Below are positions 1 through 13,164 of a stretch of DNA of 64,000 nucleotides, in pieces (the first letter of the stretch is position 1; the number at the start of each line of letters is the position of its first letter). The position numbers and the translations under genes are program-made. This stretch comes from Inia geoffrensis (lineage: Eukaryota; Chordata; Mammalia; Artiodactyla; Iniidae), in assembly GCA_036417435.1 (NCBI GenBank), contig CM070905.1, forward strand, positions 24,343,592-24,407,591, written 5' to 3'. A model generated the notes under the pieces. The model made no database searches. It saw only the letters and a program-made list of their open reading frames with translations, and was not told the origin of the DNA.

Positions 1-2019
1 TCACTGATATCACCAAGAATGTGCATAATTATTTGAGTTCGAGCTTCACATTCACCATCCACCTGTCTTCTAATTTCTCTGGCTTAAAAAAAAAATTTAA
101 GGCAGCAGCACCATTCTCATGCTCTTCAAAGAACTTAAGGCACCTTTAGAACTGAAGGTGAATCTTTATCCTTTCTCAGAGTTGATGCGTGGGAATCTCC
201 ACACTCTGAACAGGAGCAAATGGGATTTCCAAACTCTGATAAAAGTCATGGGGAACCATGATCACTGCCTAGTAAGTGAAGTACGGCCCAAAACATGAAA
301 ATCTTTAAAGAAATAACATTGAGTTTTCCTTAACAAGGAAAATGGGACAAATAAGAGCTGCCTGGCTAGAGGGAGTGCTGGCCAACATAAGGGCAGGTGT
401 ATAGGATTGTGGATATTTTATAAGCATCCAGGCAGTCAAATGAAAATAGTGGGTCACTACTGAGGAGCCCTAAAATAGTTTATGATGACACTAATGATAG
501 TGTAAGAATGCTTGCTAGACAGAAGATGCTAGGTGCCAGTAATGAACAGGATTTTTAATAAAGACAAAAATCAATGGCTATCAGAATCAGCCATCAGGAA
601 TAAAGAAGTCCCAATGTATTCATATTCCCCTAGCAATACAGGGCAATCTACTCACAGAGTAGCCGTGTGAGTCACTAAGTGAACATTTTTTTAAATGAAT
701 TGAACAAAATAATTGACATTTCCCTTACACAGCCTTACGATGTGCCACAGAACCTTACCTACCCTATTTATTCTGAAACACCACATAGGTTTAAGGCAAT
801 GTCACTTGTTTGGAACTCCAAAACAAGGAATGGTAAGAAATAGTTTCAATAGGCATTCGGATAAAGATCATGGGATGAGATACAGCTAAATGTGTGAACA
901 AGAAAGATGCTCAACAGGACTGGGCCAAGCCAAGATACTCTCAAAAGAAGGAAAGAAAATAAATAGCATACCAAACATTCCAACAAAAAAACAGGGTGAC
1001 TTGAGTCTGATTATAATACGTCTCTCATGAAGCTCGGAAAGAACTAATAGCACGAGCAGGAAACAAGATACCGCAAGTGAAAACAGAGTCACCTTGTTAC
1101 TCTAGCCCTGAAGATCTAGTAGCTATTGACATCTGCAAACATCTTACAAGACAGATATTAGAAGTCCCTAAGAAAATACAAAATAAAAGCAATTCCTCCA
1201 AATTACCAGGTACATAAAAGCCTTTGAAATCTCTAAGAGGCAATTGAGGTATGGAATGTATTCTGAGAAAACAAGACTTTAGCTGAATCTTGCCTGCTAA
1301 AAAGGACTACCTAGGTTAGATTCAAATCTACATGGAAATACTTTAAAATTAAAAATAGAAAAGAATGCTTAATTTATTTGGTGGGCGGATAATACACAAA
1401 CCAATATGTGCTGCAATCACTGTTCATCCTGAGAAGTGACATTGTATGTAGGCCCTGCAATGACTCACGTTAGAGATAACTTCAATCATCTTTACCTCTC
1501 CTTGGTTTGGGAAGGAGGCCCAATCTCAGCATCTAAAAGGCATGCCTGGCTTTTTTTTTTTTTTTGAACAGGAGCTTATCATGCCAAAATGAGGTCTCTG
1601 TTTAATGCTCATCTGGAGGGAATGGAAGGGACTCCTAATCAAGGTCTTATTCTCAACTCCAGTTCAGGTCAAATTTAATCTAGCCCATCTAGCAGCCAAA
1701 AAACTGTAGCCAAAAAATTTACTGGACCCTAGGATCCTGCAGGATTTCTTAAAACAAGGCTGAATAAACAAAAACTATGAAAACATTGATGAATGTGGTT
1801 TCACTACAATTTTAACGAGTTCTTTACTGAAAAAGCATCGAACAAACTGACAGGCCAAAGCACAGACTAAGTAGCTGATAAGTGAAACAAGATAAAGACA
1901 AGGCAGAACAGGATAAGAGAGAACTGGAGTACTGAGCCACAGCTGTAAATTCTCAGTGAGGCCTACCCTGATCACATTACATTTTAGCAAAGACTCAAAG
2001 GAGGTATGGGATGTAGTCG
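1..2019. other. No gene recognised; unassigned non-coding DNA
   Basis: No convincing ORF, RNA gene or named repeat is seen here. The only simple feature is a run of 15 T at 1551-1565. The open frames are short, lack family motifs and look like chance. Confidence 0.5.
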
Positions 2020-3130
2020 TCTAGAGACAGGCAGAGAGGACAGCCAATGCAAAACCCTTGAGTTAGGAGATGACTGGTGGGTTCAAGGAACAGCAGAGGC
2101 ATCACTGTGGCTACAGCTGAGTTCCAGAGGGGGAGAACAAGAGACAAAGTCACACATCTGACTTAACACCTGAAGGAATTACTTTGGTCAATGTGCTGAG
2201 AACAGACACCACAGCAAGGGAGAGAGAGAACAAAGCGAGGCCAATTAGGAGATTATGGCATTAATCTGGGTGGGAAATGATGTTAGATTACATCAAGGAA
2301 GAGCAGTGAGGGGGTAAGAAGTGGTCAGAATCTGGGAATATTCTCAAAGTAGACAGATGAAATGTGAGATGAGAAAAAAGGGAGAAATCAAGCATGGCTC
2401 CAAGGGTTTTTTTTATCTGAGCAAATGGAATAATAGGTGGGGTCATCATCTGAGATGAGGGAGACCACAGGTAGAGGCAGGTGGGTGAGATCAGGAGTTT
2501 GGTTATGGTCCTGCTAAACTCTCACGTGGAGGTTTTGAGTAGGCAGTGTGGAGTATGGAAGAAAGCTCTGAGCTGGTAATTTACATTTGGGAGTGGTTGG
2601 CATATAGGTGGTATTTAAACCTATGAGATTGAAAAGGACAGAGGACTGAGGCATTATAACACTGAAAGGTAAGGAATAAGAGAAGGAATGTATAAAAGAC
2701 TGAGAAGGAGCAATCAGTGATCTCAGCAGGAGGAAACAACCAATGTTATGTCCTGGAAGCCAAGGAAAGAAAGTGAATTGAGGAGGGAAAGACCAACTGT
2801 GTCCAATGCACAAGGCAAGGCGAAAGAGCTGAGGACTAAGATCCGCTTGTTGGATCAAGCTAAGTGTGGGTCGGCCGTAACTTGGCAAGATTAATTTTGG
2901 TCGAGCAGTAGGGGCAAGAGCCTGACTGGAACTAGGAACGGGAAGAGGAGAAGTGGAGAAAGTGAGTACATACGATACTTCAGAAAGTTCTGCTACAAAA
3001 TACAAAGAGATTATGTGGCAGCTGGCAGAGGAAGCAAGGTGAAGAGAAGGGGCTTTGGTTTTTAGTTTCAGAGGGGCGAAATAACAGGCAAAGGTCTTGT
3101 GGAAAGCAAATAAGTGATAAAGCAGACAGA
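2020..3130 (-). mobile_element. L2 LINE fragment with decayed reverse-transcriptase region
   Basis: Read on the minus strand this matches the layout I remember for mammalian L2. The region around 2640-2670 translates as PQSSVL, close to the conserved PQGSVL box of non-LTR reverse transcriptases. The region around 2580-2620 corresponds to the YADDSQIYI catalytic box, but there it reads about YANHSQM, so the two catalytic aspartates are lost. Nearby plus-strand phrases such as the one at 2740-2765 (cctggaagccaagg) recur in L2 copies. A 227-codon minus-strand open frame (2514-3197) overlaps the element but is not the original frame throughout. The element is an old, inactive fossil. Its exact ends are uncertain. 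Confidence 0.7.
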
Positions 3131-3309
3131 AGAGGACAGAACTGTTAGTGCATAGGTAAGGAGGGGATGGCTTTCCATAGGAGCTCCAATAATTCACCTT
3201 TAGGCGTGTGGATGCAGGTACTGTTAGGTGGGTACACGTGGTGGTGAGAGTTGCTGGAAGTTCTCTCGTTACTTTGATTTACTCAGTAAAGGAAGGAAGA
3301 ACAAATCAA

Positions 3310-3720
3310 GAGAAACTATCTAACAGAAAAATTGGCCAAAAGGCACGAACAGGCATTTCACAAAAGAACTGCAGCTGGATATTAAGTGTATGAAAAAAAG
3401 GTATCACTTCATTAATAATCAGGGCAATGTAAGCTGAAATACTATAGGACATCCAATATATTGTCAATTTTTAAAAATGAGGATGAGGGGAAACAGGTGT
3501 GCTGTAACCACTGATGGGAATATAAAATGGTTCAACCACTGTGGTACTTTCACATGGTGCTACTCGGCATCATCTGGTTAAGGCTGAAGATATGCATCAC
3601 TATACTTAGGCAATTCTACTTACAGGAGGGTATATACCCCAGAGAGGTCTCACTCATGCAAGACAAGGACCACAATGCTCATGTTAACAATGTAAAATTT
3701 ACAGTCGGCTCTGTACAGTC
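3310..3720 (+). mobile_element. Old L1 fragment (ORF2 3' part)
   Basis: Phrases typical of the 3' part of L1 ORF2 are present in order: ggccaaaaggcacgaacagg (about 3333), a catttcacaaaagaa segment, then a tgggaatataaaatggttca block (about 3513) and a cacc/actgtgg stretch. The sequence is heavily diverged and frameshifted. It lacks the 5' portion and a clear tail, so it is a fossil piece with approximate ends. Confidence 0.65.
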
Positions 3721-5097
3721 TCAGAGCAGAACAGAGAGCAGTGAGTCTGAGAGCAATGCAATAAATGAACAAATTTGAAAAACAACACTGAGCAGGAAAA
3801 CAAGCGGTAGAATGATAATGATTTAAATACAGACTAAAAAAAGATACAAGCAACATTATTCCTAGAGCTACGTAAATAGCCAAAGTATAAAAATACCTAG
3901 AAACGAAAGTCAACGGTTAGTTAACTGATGCAGGATGGGCAGAGAAACAGAATGGGAAAGAAATGGGGTCAAGGATGAGTCCACAGGGACCTTCAACTTC
4001 ATCTGCAAGCTTGTCTCTTTAAAAGAGGATCTGAAGCAAATGCGGTATAATAAGAAATGTTTGTTCTGTATCATTCTATAATGTTGGGGGTTTTTAAAGC
4101 AAAAAAACGTTTAGGGATAGGAAACCTCCAAACCTTGTTTGGCCAACCTTTCCCTTGGCTCACAATGTCTCATACTTTTATTTCTCAGAGGCAAAATAAC
4201 CTGCCATTCTTTTCCTCACAAGAAATGTATGAAATTCCTTTTTCCTTCCCTCAACATGATTTTCTTTCATAGATGTATCTTTCTATGAGGCAGAAGGGAA
4301 TAATTTAACTACCAACATGCTCTCAAATAACCAGGGTCAAAAACAAGTTTGAGTTTTTTTTTAAAAGGAGGCTTGAAATATATTAAAAGTAGCCAAGCAG
4401 AATTATACTCTACAGAGATCTTAAAACAGACTGCTGAATTAAAATAAGGACACGATCAGATTTAAATGGATAAAATTTCAAACAGTAAATGGACCAGTCC
4501 CAGTTGCCCTGCCACACAAGCTATGTTAATAAACAAAGGCTTCAATTTCCATCTGAATTATAGACTTAAAATAGGAACATTACCACATGCCCTGGGCATA
4601 TTTACAATCAAGGACCGTTCAAGTCCCTTGGCAGCCAGGAGACACAATCCACAGGGATATCCACTATTTATTATCCTTAACATACACAATAGCACATTTT
4701 TATAAAAGGCAGATCTAACTAGATAGAAATCTATAGTCAGCAGCTGGGGAAAGGTTCAAAATCGTAACCACCTTGGCCAAATGGAAGATATCTTGCACCA
4801 CTATGCCTATAGGACCACACATAGAAGATTCATATACCCCAACACTCCCCAGGAGTTGTTTCAAAGAAAAAGACACTTTCACTTTATTTCCCAATTAGCT
4901 CTTATTTCTTCCTCCTAAAAACCTCTCTCTTAAAGGTAAATAGGGTCTATTAAAGAGACAAGGTCTGGGAAAGTCCAAAATTCACAACAATGAAATACAT
5001 TTCAGACATATCTCCAAGGAGGCAAAGGAGAACGGTAAATAAAAACAAATCAAATTGAAAAAGTATTTTTTTAAACCTGAGATGTGATTATAAAAAT
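3721..5097. other. No gene recognised; unassigned non-coding DNA
   Basis: AT-rich sequence without a recognisable gene or repeat family. The short open frames here (60-90 codons) have no motif and no splice-like borders that persuade me. Confidence 0.5.
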
Positions 5098-5108
5098 TCA
5101 CAAGTGTG

Positions 5109-5315
5109 GGCTTCCCTGGTGGCACAGTGGTTGAGGGTCCGCCTGCCGATGCAGGGGACACGGGTTCAGGCCCAGGTCCGGGAGGATCCCACGTGCCGCG
5201 GAGCAGCTGGGCCCGCGAGCCATGGCTGCTGAGCCTGTGCGTCCAGAGCCTGCGCTCTGCAACGGGAGAGGCCGCAACAGTGAGGCCCACGTACCGCAAA
5301 AAAGAAAAAAAAAAC
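5109..5315 (+). mobile_element. CHR-type tRNA-derived SINE, short form
   Basis: The copy begins gggcttccctggtgg and has an A-box-like tggcacagtgg and a B-box-like ggttcaggccc. It ends with the gtaccgc block and an A-rich tail. An 11-bp direct repeat tcacaagtgtg flanks it (5098-5108 and 5316-5326), proving retrotransposition by target-primed integration. Several apparent ORFs on both strands of this stretch are only SINE translations. Confidence 0.95.
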
Positions 5316-5509
5316 TCACAAGTGTGAGAATGGAAGAGCGCTGGACTTTGAACCCCATGCTTATGCAAGATACTTGGCCCCTGAAGTGCCTTGCTGCTTT
5401 TAAAGAACCCTAAGTTTACTACACTTCTCTCATACTCTGCGGACCCACTGTTTCTACAACCACCCACTCTTCATCAGACCTAGGGAAAAAACACTCGGGT
5501 CTGCTTCTT

Positions 5510-5650
5510 AGAGTGTTCATTATGAAATGGATTATGATCCCCAATTACAGCAAGGAAAGTGAGGCTTACAGTTAAGTAACGTGCCTCACTTCTTGTTAAC
5601 AAGCAGAGCAGGGATTCTGATCCCAGCTATCCCAGGGGCTGAAGCAGGGG
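5510..5650 (-). mobile_element. MIR SINE remnant
   Basis: The order of fragments matches a reverse-complement MIR: a gatcccc...caaggaaagtgaggct segment, then gttaagtaacgtgcctcac, then gcagggattctgatccca. It is strongly diverged, with approximate ends. Confidence 0.5.
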
Positions 5651-5744
5651 AGGGGGGTTGGGTGCCCGCGGGGGGGGGGGTGGCAGACACTACCCCCCCT
5701 CCTGGCTTCCTAGTGCCAAAAGGCAGTCATCTCCTGTCAGTAGT

Positions 5745-5893
5745 CGTCAGGTTTAGTGTGGGAGCTTGTAAACATGCAGACTGTCGAGCCACATCAGGTA
5801 TTCGGATTCTGCAGGTCTGGGGTCATGTCCCCAATTCTGTATTTTTAATAAGTAGCGAGAAGGACTGTGGGCCACACTTTGAGAAATGCTGCG
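5745..5893 (+). mobile_element. MER5A-like hAT-Charlie DNA transposon fragment
   Basis: The internal sequence gattctgcaggtctggggt (5804-5822), the block tgtatttttaataagt and the end ccacactttgagaaatgct match the MER5A consensus as I remember it, including the terminal inverted repeat side. It is a non-autonomous element with no coding capacity. Target duplications are not clear. Confidence 0.7.
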
Positions 5894-8800
5894 GAGCGCC
5901 TTTTGAGCACTTTGGACCCACTTAAACCAACGGAAATAGAAGAAAAGGGACTCCAAATGTTTAAAGAGTCACAAAGCAACACAGAGGAGCTTGATAAACA
6001 TCAAAGTGGCTAAATAAGTAGGCAAGTAAGTAAATACGTGGGGAACTCTCTTTCTGTACATGTAGCTGGAGGTAACTTGAAATACTCCTTAAAAGTCTTT
6101 ACAGCTAAGACAATTGGGAACATTCTAGTAACGGTGGGAAAACAAGATTACCAAATATTTCTCTACCTGCCCATGCCAGGGAACAGCAGGACGGGCACAC
6201 ACTCCCCTCACCCCACCCCCACCCCCAGACACCAGTGGTCTAGACCTACACTAGCCACAGTGACAGCAGAGGAAGTGGCAAGCCCTAGAAATTACCAATC
6301 TTCTGGCAACTTGCCAGGAGGAGCTGGGTTTTGCAGTATCCAAAGAGGGAAAGGAGGAAAGCAGATTTCGGCAGCCTCACGTCCTTGAAGGGACTCGCCT
6401 GTCATCCACGGTGTACAGTGCAGGATTACATTCCAAAGGAATTCGCTCTTCCCCAAATCAAAGTACCTTTTCAAGACCATCATGCAAGTGGGAAAATATC
6501 TGTCTCTGGAGATTGTTCTCCTACTCAATTACATCAGCCAACTAACAGCATTTTCAGAAGTTCTTGCTATTTTCTGCTCAGATGCAGTAAGGACGGGCGA
6601 GGGAGGGGACAGGAGGAGGTGGCCAAACATTAGGTCTTTTCACCTCCCCAAGACCCTGTGTCAAGACTTTAAAGAATACCTTAAAGGCTCTAAGGGCTCC
6701 AAAACCATTATCCAAGGCACTACATGGGGTGCCTGCACTTAGCTACAAATTCTTCTGCAGGCATAGGGTCTGCCCCTCACAGACCTCAAGGCAAAAGAAG
6801 GTGAAGGCTCCCAAGTAGGAAGCTATGCAACCAGCAGCAAATGCGCTCCAAACCCAAGAAGAAAAGGGAAAGTGAGAAAGCCCTCAGGGCCCCACCTCAT
6901 CTTCTTTTCCCAGCGCGGGGACAAAAACTCTCCCCGACCCAGTGCTCTGAAAATAAAGATCCGCTCCAAGGGTAAGTGAAGCCTGTGCCACCTTTCCTGG
7001 AGGAATGGTTGAGGATGCAGCCGGTAAAGACTGGGATAATGAGACAGAAAGGGCATCGAATCCTTGAAGAGAACAAAGCTCAAGTTCAGCACTCCTGAAG
7101 TTAGACAAAAAGAGCCGTCCCGGACATGAAATCAAACATTCCTCAAGCATTTGATGGCAACAAATGATCAAGAGTAAGTGGGCAGCTTGCTGTCATCCAG
7201 AGAAGAGAGGCCTAGGTTCTCGACAATGATTCTGGCACCAGCAGCTCCTGGCTGCCAGCTTGCCTCAGTTTCCTCCCAAGAATCAGCAAGTTAAGAATTA
7301 CCTGGCATTATATTAATACATAACTTCACAGTGAAAACCCATGCAAAAAATGACTTGAAAATCCTGTAAAAATCAGGAAGGGACTAAATATATTAGTGCA
7401 AAATCAGGCAACTCTTAAGTTTACATTCCAGGAACATTTCAGGTAATATGAACCCCATGGGGAAAAAACAGATCTACACGTGTTACTAAGAAACAAAGCT
7501 ACTTAGCTAAGTTTTACAACATCTAATATGGATGTTAACGAGAGCTAAAATATCAAGAGACAGAAGAGATAAACCGAAGTTACAGCCCTAATCACTTTCT
7601 GCTTCGCGTTACTATAATTTAATTACTTCTTGTAGGTCTTACCTTTCCTACCAGACCACAGGAGGGAATATCTGTGAGAGGAAAAAAGAGCTTAATAATA
7701 ACTATGAAGTGCCTAGTATAGTGCCATGTTTACAGAAAATGCCAGCACGCAGAGAGAATAAAACGGGGAATGCAAAAAGGCCTAGCTAAAAGATTTATTT
7801 TTTTTAAACTCAAACTGCACTTCTGATTAGGGGAGTAAGTGGAACTGGTCAGTACATAAAAAGAACTTTTAAAGAGATGAAGGAGGCAACATCACTGTGG
7901 ATCCATATCACTGTTAGTAATGAATGTCTCATATAGCACCAGGTGAATGTGAACTATTTCTAATATCTCTACCTTCTGGCAACTTTCACCAGACATGATT
8001 CTATACTACACAAAGGTAAGTATATTCCTGAATAATGATTTAAAAGATTCTAGACTAGATATCTCATTGTACAACCATAAAATCTAGGCTTGTAAGCAGT
8101 GATGCAAAAGCGGTACTCGTGGCAGTTTCAATGTGTTATGTTAGGGGAAAAAAACCAATTTTACAAAATCTGAATAATTAGTGTTTTCTTTTGACCTGGC
8201 CAAAACTTTAAGGCAATCCTCTTCTCGCTACAAATTTGACGTAATGAATTCAATTACTTGTTACCTTTGAAGTAACACACTCGCAAATCTATCATTAGCT
8301 AATAGTTATCCTTACAGAACATATATAATAATTCAAGTAAAGCTGAACTGATACTGTTAAAAAAATAATCAAGTGTGAGAGTTCAACACTAAATAAAATG
8401 ATAGTAGGCTACAATACAAAAAGTTATAATTCCATTAATGTGGACTCCGAAGTACCAGCATCCCACCTCCCTAAAAAATTAACGAATTTGAGATGATACT
8501 AAGCCTAAATTGCAGGGGTAGTATTTTTTGTGGTTAAGATGGAAGAAAAGGATAGTGAAAGATTGTGCAGCCCTTCCTTTGTCCTCAAAAGGCTAGTCTG
8601 TGACAATACTAAGAGGTGTGAAGTTTTGCTGAATGACGCACCCTTCGTATGCTGCTCAAATGAGCAAACGAAGCCGAGAAGAAATAAAAATAGTGCCTAT
8701 TAAGGCCTCTTTCTACAGAGCTAATAGTTCTGAAGATTTGTGCAAACATGAATTAATGTTAACGTGGGAAACACCTTCATTGGGAAGAACACCAAAAAAT

Positions 8801-10360
8801 CTACAAATAAGAAACCAGAATTTAAAAGCAGAAGGGAAAATGGGGGTCTTCAAGGACCAGAGCAGGCCTGGGGGTCTGCAGGATCATGTAAAGTCGCAGG
8901 GATCGGCATATCTCAACTGGCTCTGCCCCTCTGCAACTTCTTTCCTTTTCACTGGAAGCTCATAATTAACCAGTTGGCCCCAAATCTTGTTTTCTAGTAA
9001 TGGAGAAATCGTCTCCCACATTTCTCACCCTTCATCCCCAGGCTAAAAATGGAGATCCAGTGCCCTCAGAAGAGACAACTCCGTTAGTTAAAGTACAGGC
9101 TGCAAGCCAGATGAAATCCATCCAGCACGGTGATGTGCCACCGGCCCTCCCACAGTTCTAGAAGAGGAGATAAGGCTCCGGAGGAAAAGAAAACAAACCT
9201 CTTGCAATAGGAAGGCAATTTTCTCCGTAACAGACAGCAGGCTCGGGTGAACCCATTCAGAAAAGAATACCATTTTGTTAGAGAAATGCTTCTTTGTGAA
9301 TGCCTTCCTTTCTCCACCGTATTAAAAAATAATAATTATTATTAAAAGTTTCTTCCTGAAACAACAGAGAAGGGAAAATGCTGCTGGGTGTGACACCATT
9401 ATTTACCTGGTGCCAGTGGAACCTCCAATTGAGCCAGATTTCCAGTCAAATTTGTGCAATAAATTGTGGTGCATCTCAGAAGCACAGGACTGAATTATGT
9501 AAGCGCACAGCTTGGGCCTCCCTTTAGACACTGAGATCCTGCCTTGCCAGCTACATCACTCCAAGGTCTAAATCAGGCTGCGAGGTCTACTGCCACATAT
9601 TTTATCTACAAAATTCAAAGTACTCTCAGCCTGTGTTTAAATACTCAGCAAAATGGGGCCTGTACCTTTTTAGGACAGATATCATTCTAACCCTACAAAG
9701 ATGACTCTTTTGTACTGTACAGTCTGTCATCAATCAGAAAAATATAACATCTATCACCAACTACCACCATGAAGAAGTATGGGCAAATGAAATTACCAGA
9801 ATTGTGAACAGCACAGACATTCAGAGGCAGCACCCAGGTGGCAAGGCAACGTCATTATACATACATGGCATGGCTTGGCTGACGGCAGGAAGGGACCTTG
9901 ACAAGGCTGAATCCAGACCCGGTGGAGGCTGCTCCTGGGAAAGAGACTAGCCCTCCCCCCAGATGAAAGAAACTCAGGAATGTGTTGGGGTTGTTTTGTG
10001 ACAGTTGTTGGCACCTAGTGAACAAGAATACAAGTGACCAGATCTCCAGAACAGCCAGGAAAAGTTCAGAGGCAGGAGGCGTGAGCAGGGAGCATCTCGC
10101 CCTGCACCAGTGGGTGGTACCCACAGCTCTTTATCTCTGGGAGGAAGGACAGGGTACCTGAGACCAGGGCCTTGGTCTGTGACAAGGCAGTTTTAGCTCC
10201 TGCTTTATGTAATGTCACTTTAATTGTGCCTGTTTAACAATGTCTTTAGGTCATGTCACCATCCCTTTTTGATAACCACACACTTTCCTCGCCTATAGCT
10301 GGCCTTCCAACCTAACCCCCTTAAAACAAAAGGCTGTCTCTCTACCTCAAATTGCTATGC
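5894..10360. other. Largely unassigned non-coding DNA with a C-rich tract
   Basis: No gene is recognised. A C-rich tract at 6204-6226 (four runs of four or five C) could form a G-quadruplex on the minus strand. Around 7240-7320 a cagtttcctc phrase hints at a very old MIR. A 16-bp AT palindrome (aataataattattatt) lies near 9329. Open frames of up to 116 codons have no motif. Confidence 0.5.
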
Positions 10361-10364
10361 TTCA

Positions 10365-10530
10365 TATTATTTCTAATCCCCACAGTAACCAATAAAGCTG
10401 GAACTAGTAGCTGTTCTCAACTGAGAAGTTAGGTGTCCAGAGAAAAAACATGCCCAACATAACATCATGCCAGAGCAAAAGACCCCAAAAGAGCCCAGGC
10501 TAGTATTTCTCTACCACCTGCCTCCCAACC
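10365..10530 (-). mobile_element. MIR SINE remnant (weak)
   Basis: The order actgagaagttaggtgtccagag, then a catgccagagc segment, then agcccaggctagtatttctctaccac follows a reverse-complement MIR. Divergence is high and the ends are approximate. Confidence 0.4.
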
Positions 10531-10539
10531 ACTGAGGTA

Positions 10540-12080
10540 GCAAGAACTGCCATCACGCACAGGCTTTTCACTCTCATCCGGTTCCACAGGCATCTCCCAC
10601 ACAGACCTGAAAGGGTCAATTCATTTCAGCACGGAATGCAGGCCTACCCAAGGCCACCAGCTCCTGAGAAGCTCAAGGAGATTAACTAAGTTGGACACAC
10701 TATTTGTGCCAGTTATGAAGCTATTGTCACTCAGTTTTAAACCTAGCCTTTTTAAAATTCTACTTTGTGGTGCCGGGGTGGGAAAACTGCCAACCACATT
10801 TCTGCTTTGCCAGCTGGTTCCCTGCTAGGCTCTGCCAATAGGGGATGTTAAAGGGAGAATGGACAGGAAGAAAATGGGACAAACTCTTTCCTATTCCAGT
10901 CAGCTTCTCCACAGCAATTCTTCTTCTCAGCAATGGCAGCTTGTTCCAGTAGCACCAATGGATTCCAGCTTGCAGTTTTCCCAACACTCCCAGAAACAGT
11001 CTCAACACACCTCCCTCAGAGTCACCAGAACCAATCAACTGGCAGCCCCTCCTGGGAGGCCTGGGGCCCAGCTCCAGGGAGTTACTCTTCCCCCTTTCAT
11101 CGGCTCAACAGAGATCTGAGGCCCACTCGGTCCATCCTCCAAATGCTGAAGTTTTCATATCTCAATCTCTTACTGAAAGAGATTACCCAGAGGTTGTAGC
11201 TGTGTCATGTGGTTAAAACCTCCATTTGACCCTCAGGGCTCTCTTTTTACCTTTCTAGTATTTCCATACCTGATTAATAATTCCTTATGTAAAGTCATCT
11301 CTGTAAAAATAACTGCTGTGGTTTCTTGCCCTACCACTGTGGCCAAAAGCACCTCTCTATGTAACTAGACAAAATTTGTAACCATCAGAGAGGAACAGTC
11401 CAACTCTCTTGATAATCAACCGTCTCCTGAGAGAATACTGCCTCTTACCTGTTCCAGATACCTCTATACCTGGCCAATCCCAATATAGCAGGACTACCTA
11501 CAATGTAAAATGTGCACCAAAAAAAACCCAACAACAACAACAAGAAAAATGGTTGGAGTGCACACAAAGAGCTTCCACAGTTAAAGTGGTTGATGAAGAG
11601 TAATGCGTGAGTATTTAATGGCTGGTAGCACAAGCATCACACAGGAGTAAAGGGAAGACTTCCAAGTCAGTAGGTGTCAAATCCACAGAGTCTACAAGAT
11701 TAAGAATTTAAGCAGTAAGAGAACAATGTACCCTAATTTTTTTCCCAATATTTTGCTAGACTCTCATGAGTAGTGAATCATTTTGTGATTTTAAAGACCA
11801 ACCATAACAGGTGTATATTCATGGCTTAAGTTGGGATCACAGTAAAGATGAAAAAGTAAAAACCTTCCCTGTGTCAGTGCAGTTACCGTATCGCGTGAGG
11901 AAGCACATACACACACTGTGAGGGTTAGTGGGGATGGCCAAACTCGCAAGAGCACCCATGAAACGTCATTTTTCTACTACAGCCAGATGGAAAAATGAGA
12001 TAAATAACACCAGATTTACACAGTTTATCATGCAATGTTGCTAGATGAATTCTAGAAACTTCTCTTAAGCCAACTGTGAA
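10540..12080. other. No gene recognised; unassigned non-coding DNA
   Basis: No family-level match. Overlapping open frames on both strands at 10760-11199 (86-92 codons) are mutually antisense and show no domain. A short (acaacaaca) tract lies near 11530. Confidence 0.45.
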
Positions 12081-12084
12081 AAAA

Positions 12085-12290
12085 AGTGGAGCTAAATGGT
12101 TACCAGAGACTGAGGGGAAGGGGAAAAGGAATTGAATAATGGATTCCGCAAGATGAAGTAGTTTTGGAGATTTGTCTCACAATAATGGGAATATCTTAAA
12201 CACTTCTGACTCATACAATTAAATGGTTAAGAATGTAAACTTTATGTTATGTGTTTTTTAACCACAAGGAAGAAAAAAGTGGAACTCATT
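12085..12290 (+). mobile_element. L1 3'-end fragment (old L1M-type)
   Basis: The phrases tggttaccagagactgagggg, then a acttctgactcatacaattaaatggttaa block and aactttatgttatgtg...taaccaca follow the 3' UTR order of old mammalian L1 (L1MC/L1ME type). Only the tail is present. Confidence 0.65.
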
Positions 12291-12592
12291 CAAGGTAATA
12301 TTATGATTTAATCTGGGAGAAGCCATAGCATGTTAACAAATTCAAAACCCAAATAAACATGAGAATTTTCTGATATAAATCCTAATCTTTTGTTGGCTAC
12401 AAAAAGGTATTAATTATGGATATAATCAAACATGCTAGCCCACTTCTGATCCCAACCACTATATTCCAAATTGTTTCCTTCCCGAACAAGCCCCATATCC
12501 GAATCTTCTACTCCCCTGTTCACGTTATTCCAGTGCCTGGATGTGACTGCAATCTCAATGCTAAACACTTGGCTTACTAAAGTGCCAAACGT

Positions 12593-12966
12593 GGGCTTCC
12601 CTGGTGGCGCAGTTGTGAAGAATCCACCTGCCAATGCAGGGGGACACGGGTTCGAGCCCTGGTTCGGGAAGATCCCACATGCCATGGAGCAACTAAACCC
12701 GTGCGCCACAACTACTCAACCTGCGCTCTGGAGCCCGTGAGCCACAACTACTGAGCCCAAGTGCCACAACTACTGATGCCTACGTGCCTGGAGCCCGTGC
12801 TCCGCAACAAGAGAAGCCACCGCAGTGAGAAGCCTGCACACCACAACGAAGAGTAGCCCCCGCTCACCGCAACTAGAGAAAGCCCTGCACGCAGCAACGA
12901 AGACCCAACTCAGCCAAAAGTAAATAAATAAATTTGTAAAAAATAAATCTATTTAAAAAATAAATA
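12593..12966 (+). mobile_element. CHR-type tRNA-derived SINE, long form
   Basis: It has the gggcttccctggtggcgcag head and a ggttcgagccc B box. The long body repeats a ccacaactact motif, then continues with the gagaagcc and caactagagaaagcc blocks and a (taaa)n tail. An imperfect target duplication flanks it: aagtgccaaacgt (12580-12592) and aaatgccaagcgt (12967-12979). Two mismatches suggest it is older than the short-form copies. Confidence 0.93.
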
Positions 12967-13164
12967 AAATGCCAAGCGTTCTGCAAGGCCATACTCAAAT
13001 GCCACCCACCATCCTCAGGAAACCTTCTGAGCTCTCTAATCAAATATCCCGTCTTCTCTCTTGGATCATCTGGCCCAAGTCAGTATACATGCATCTTTAT
13101 ATCTCATAGGTGATTCGAAACTATTTAAGCTTAAAAACAGCATCTGACTCATATTTTTAATCCC

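Noticed and set aside
5101..5315. A tRNA gene suggested by A- and B-box motifs in the SINE heads
   Set aside because: The sequences lack a full cloverleaf and are part of SINEs; the boxes are the internal pol III promoter only.
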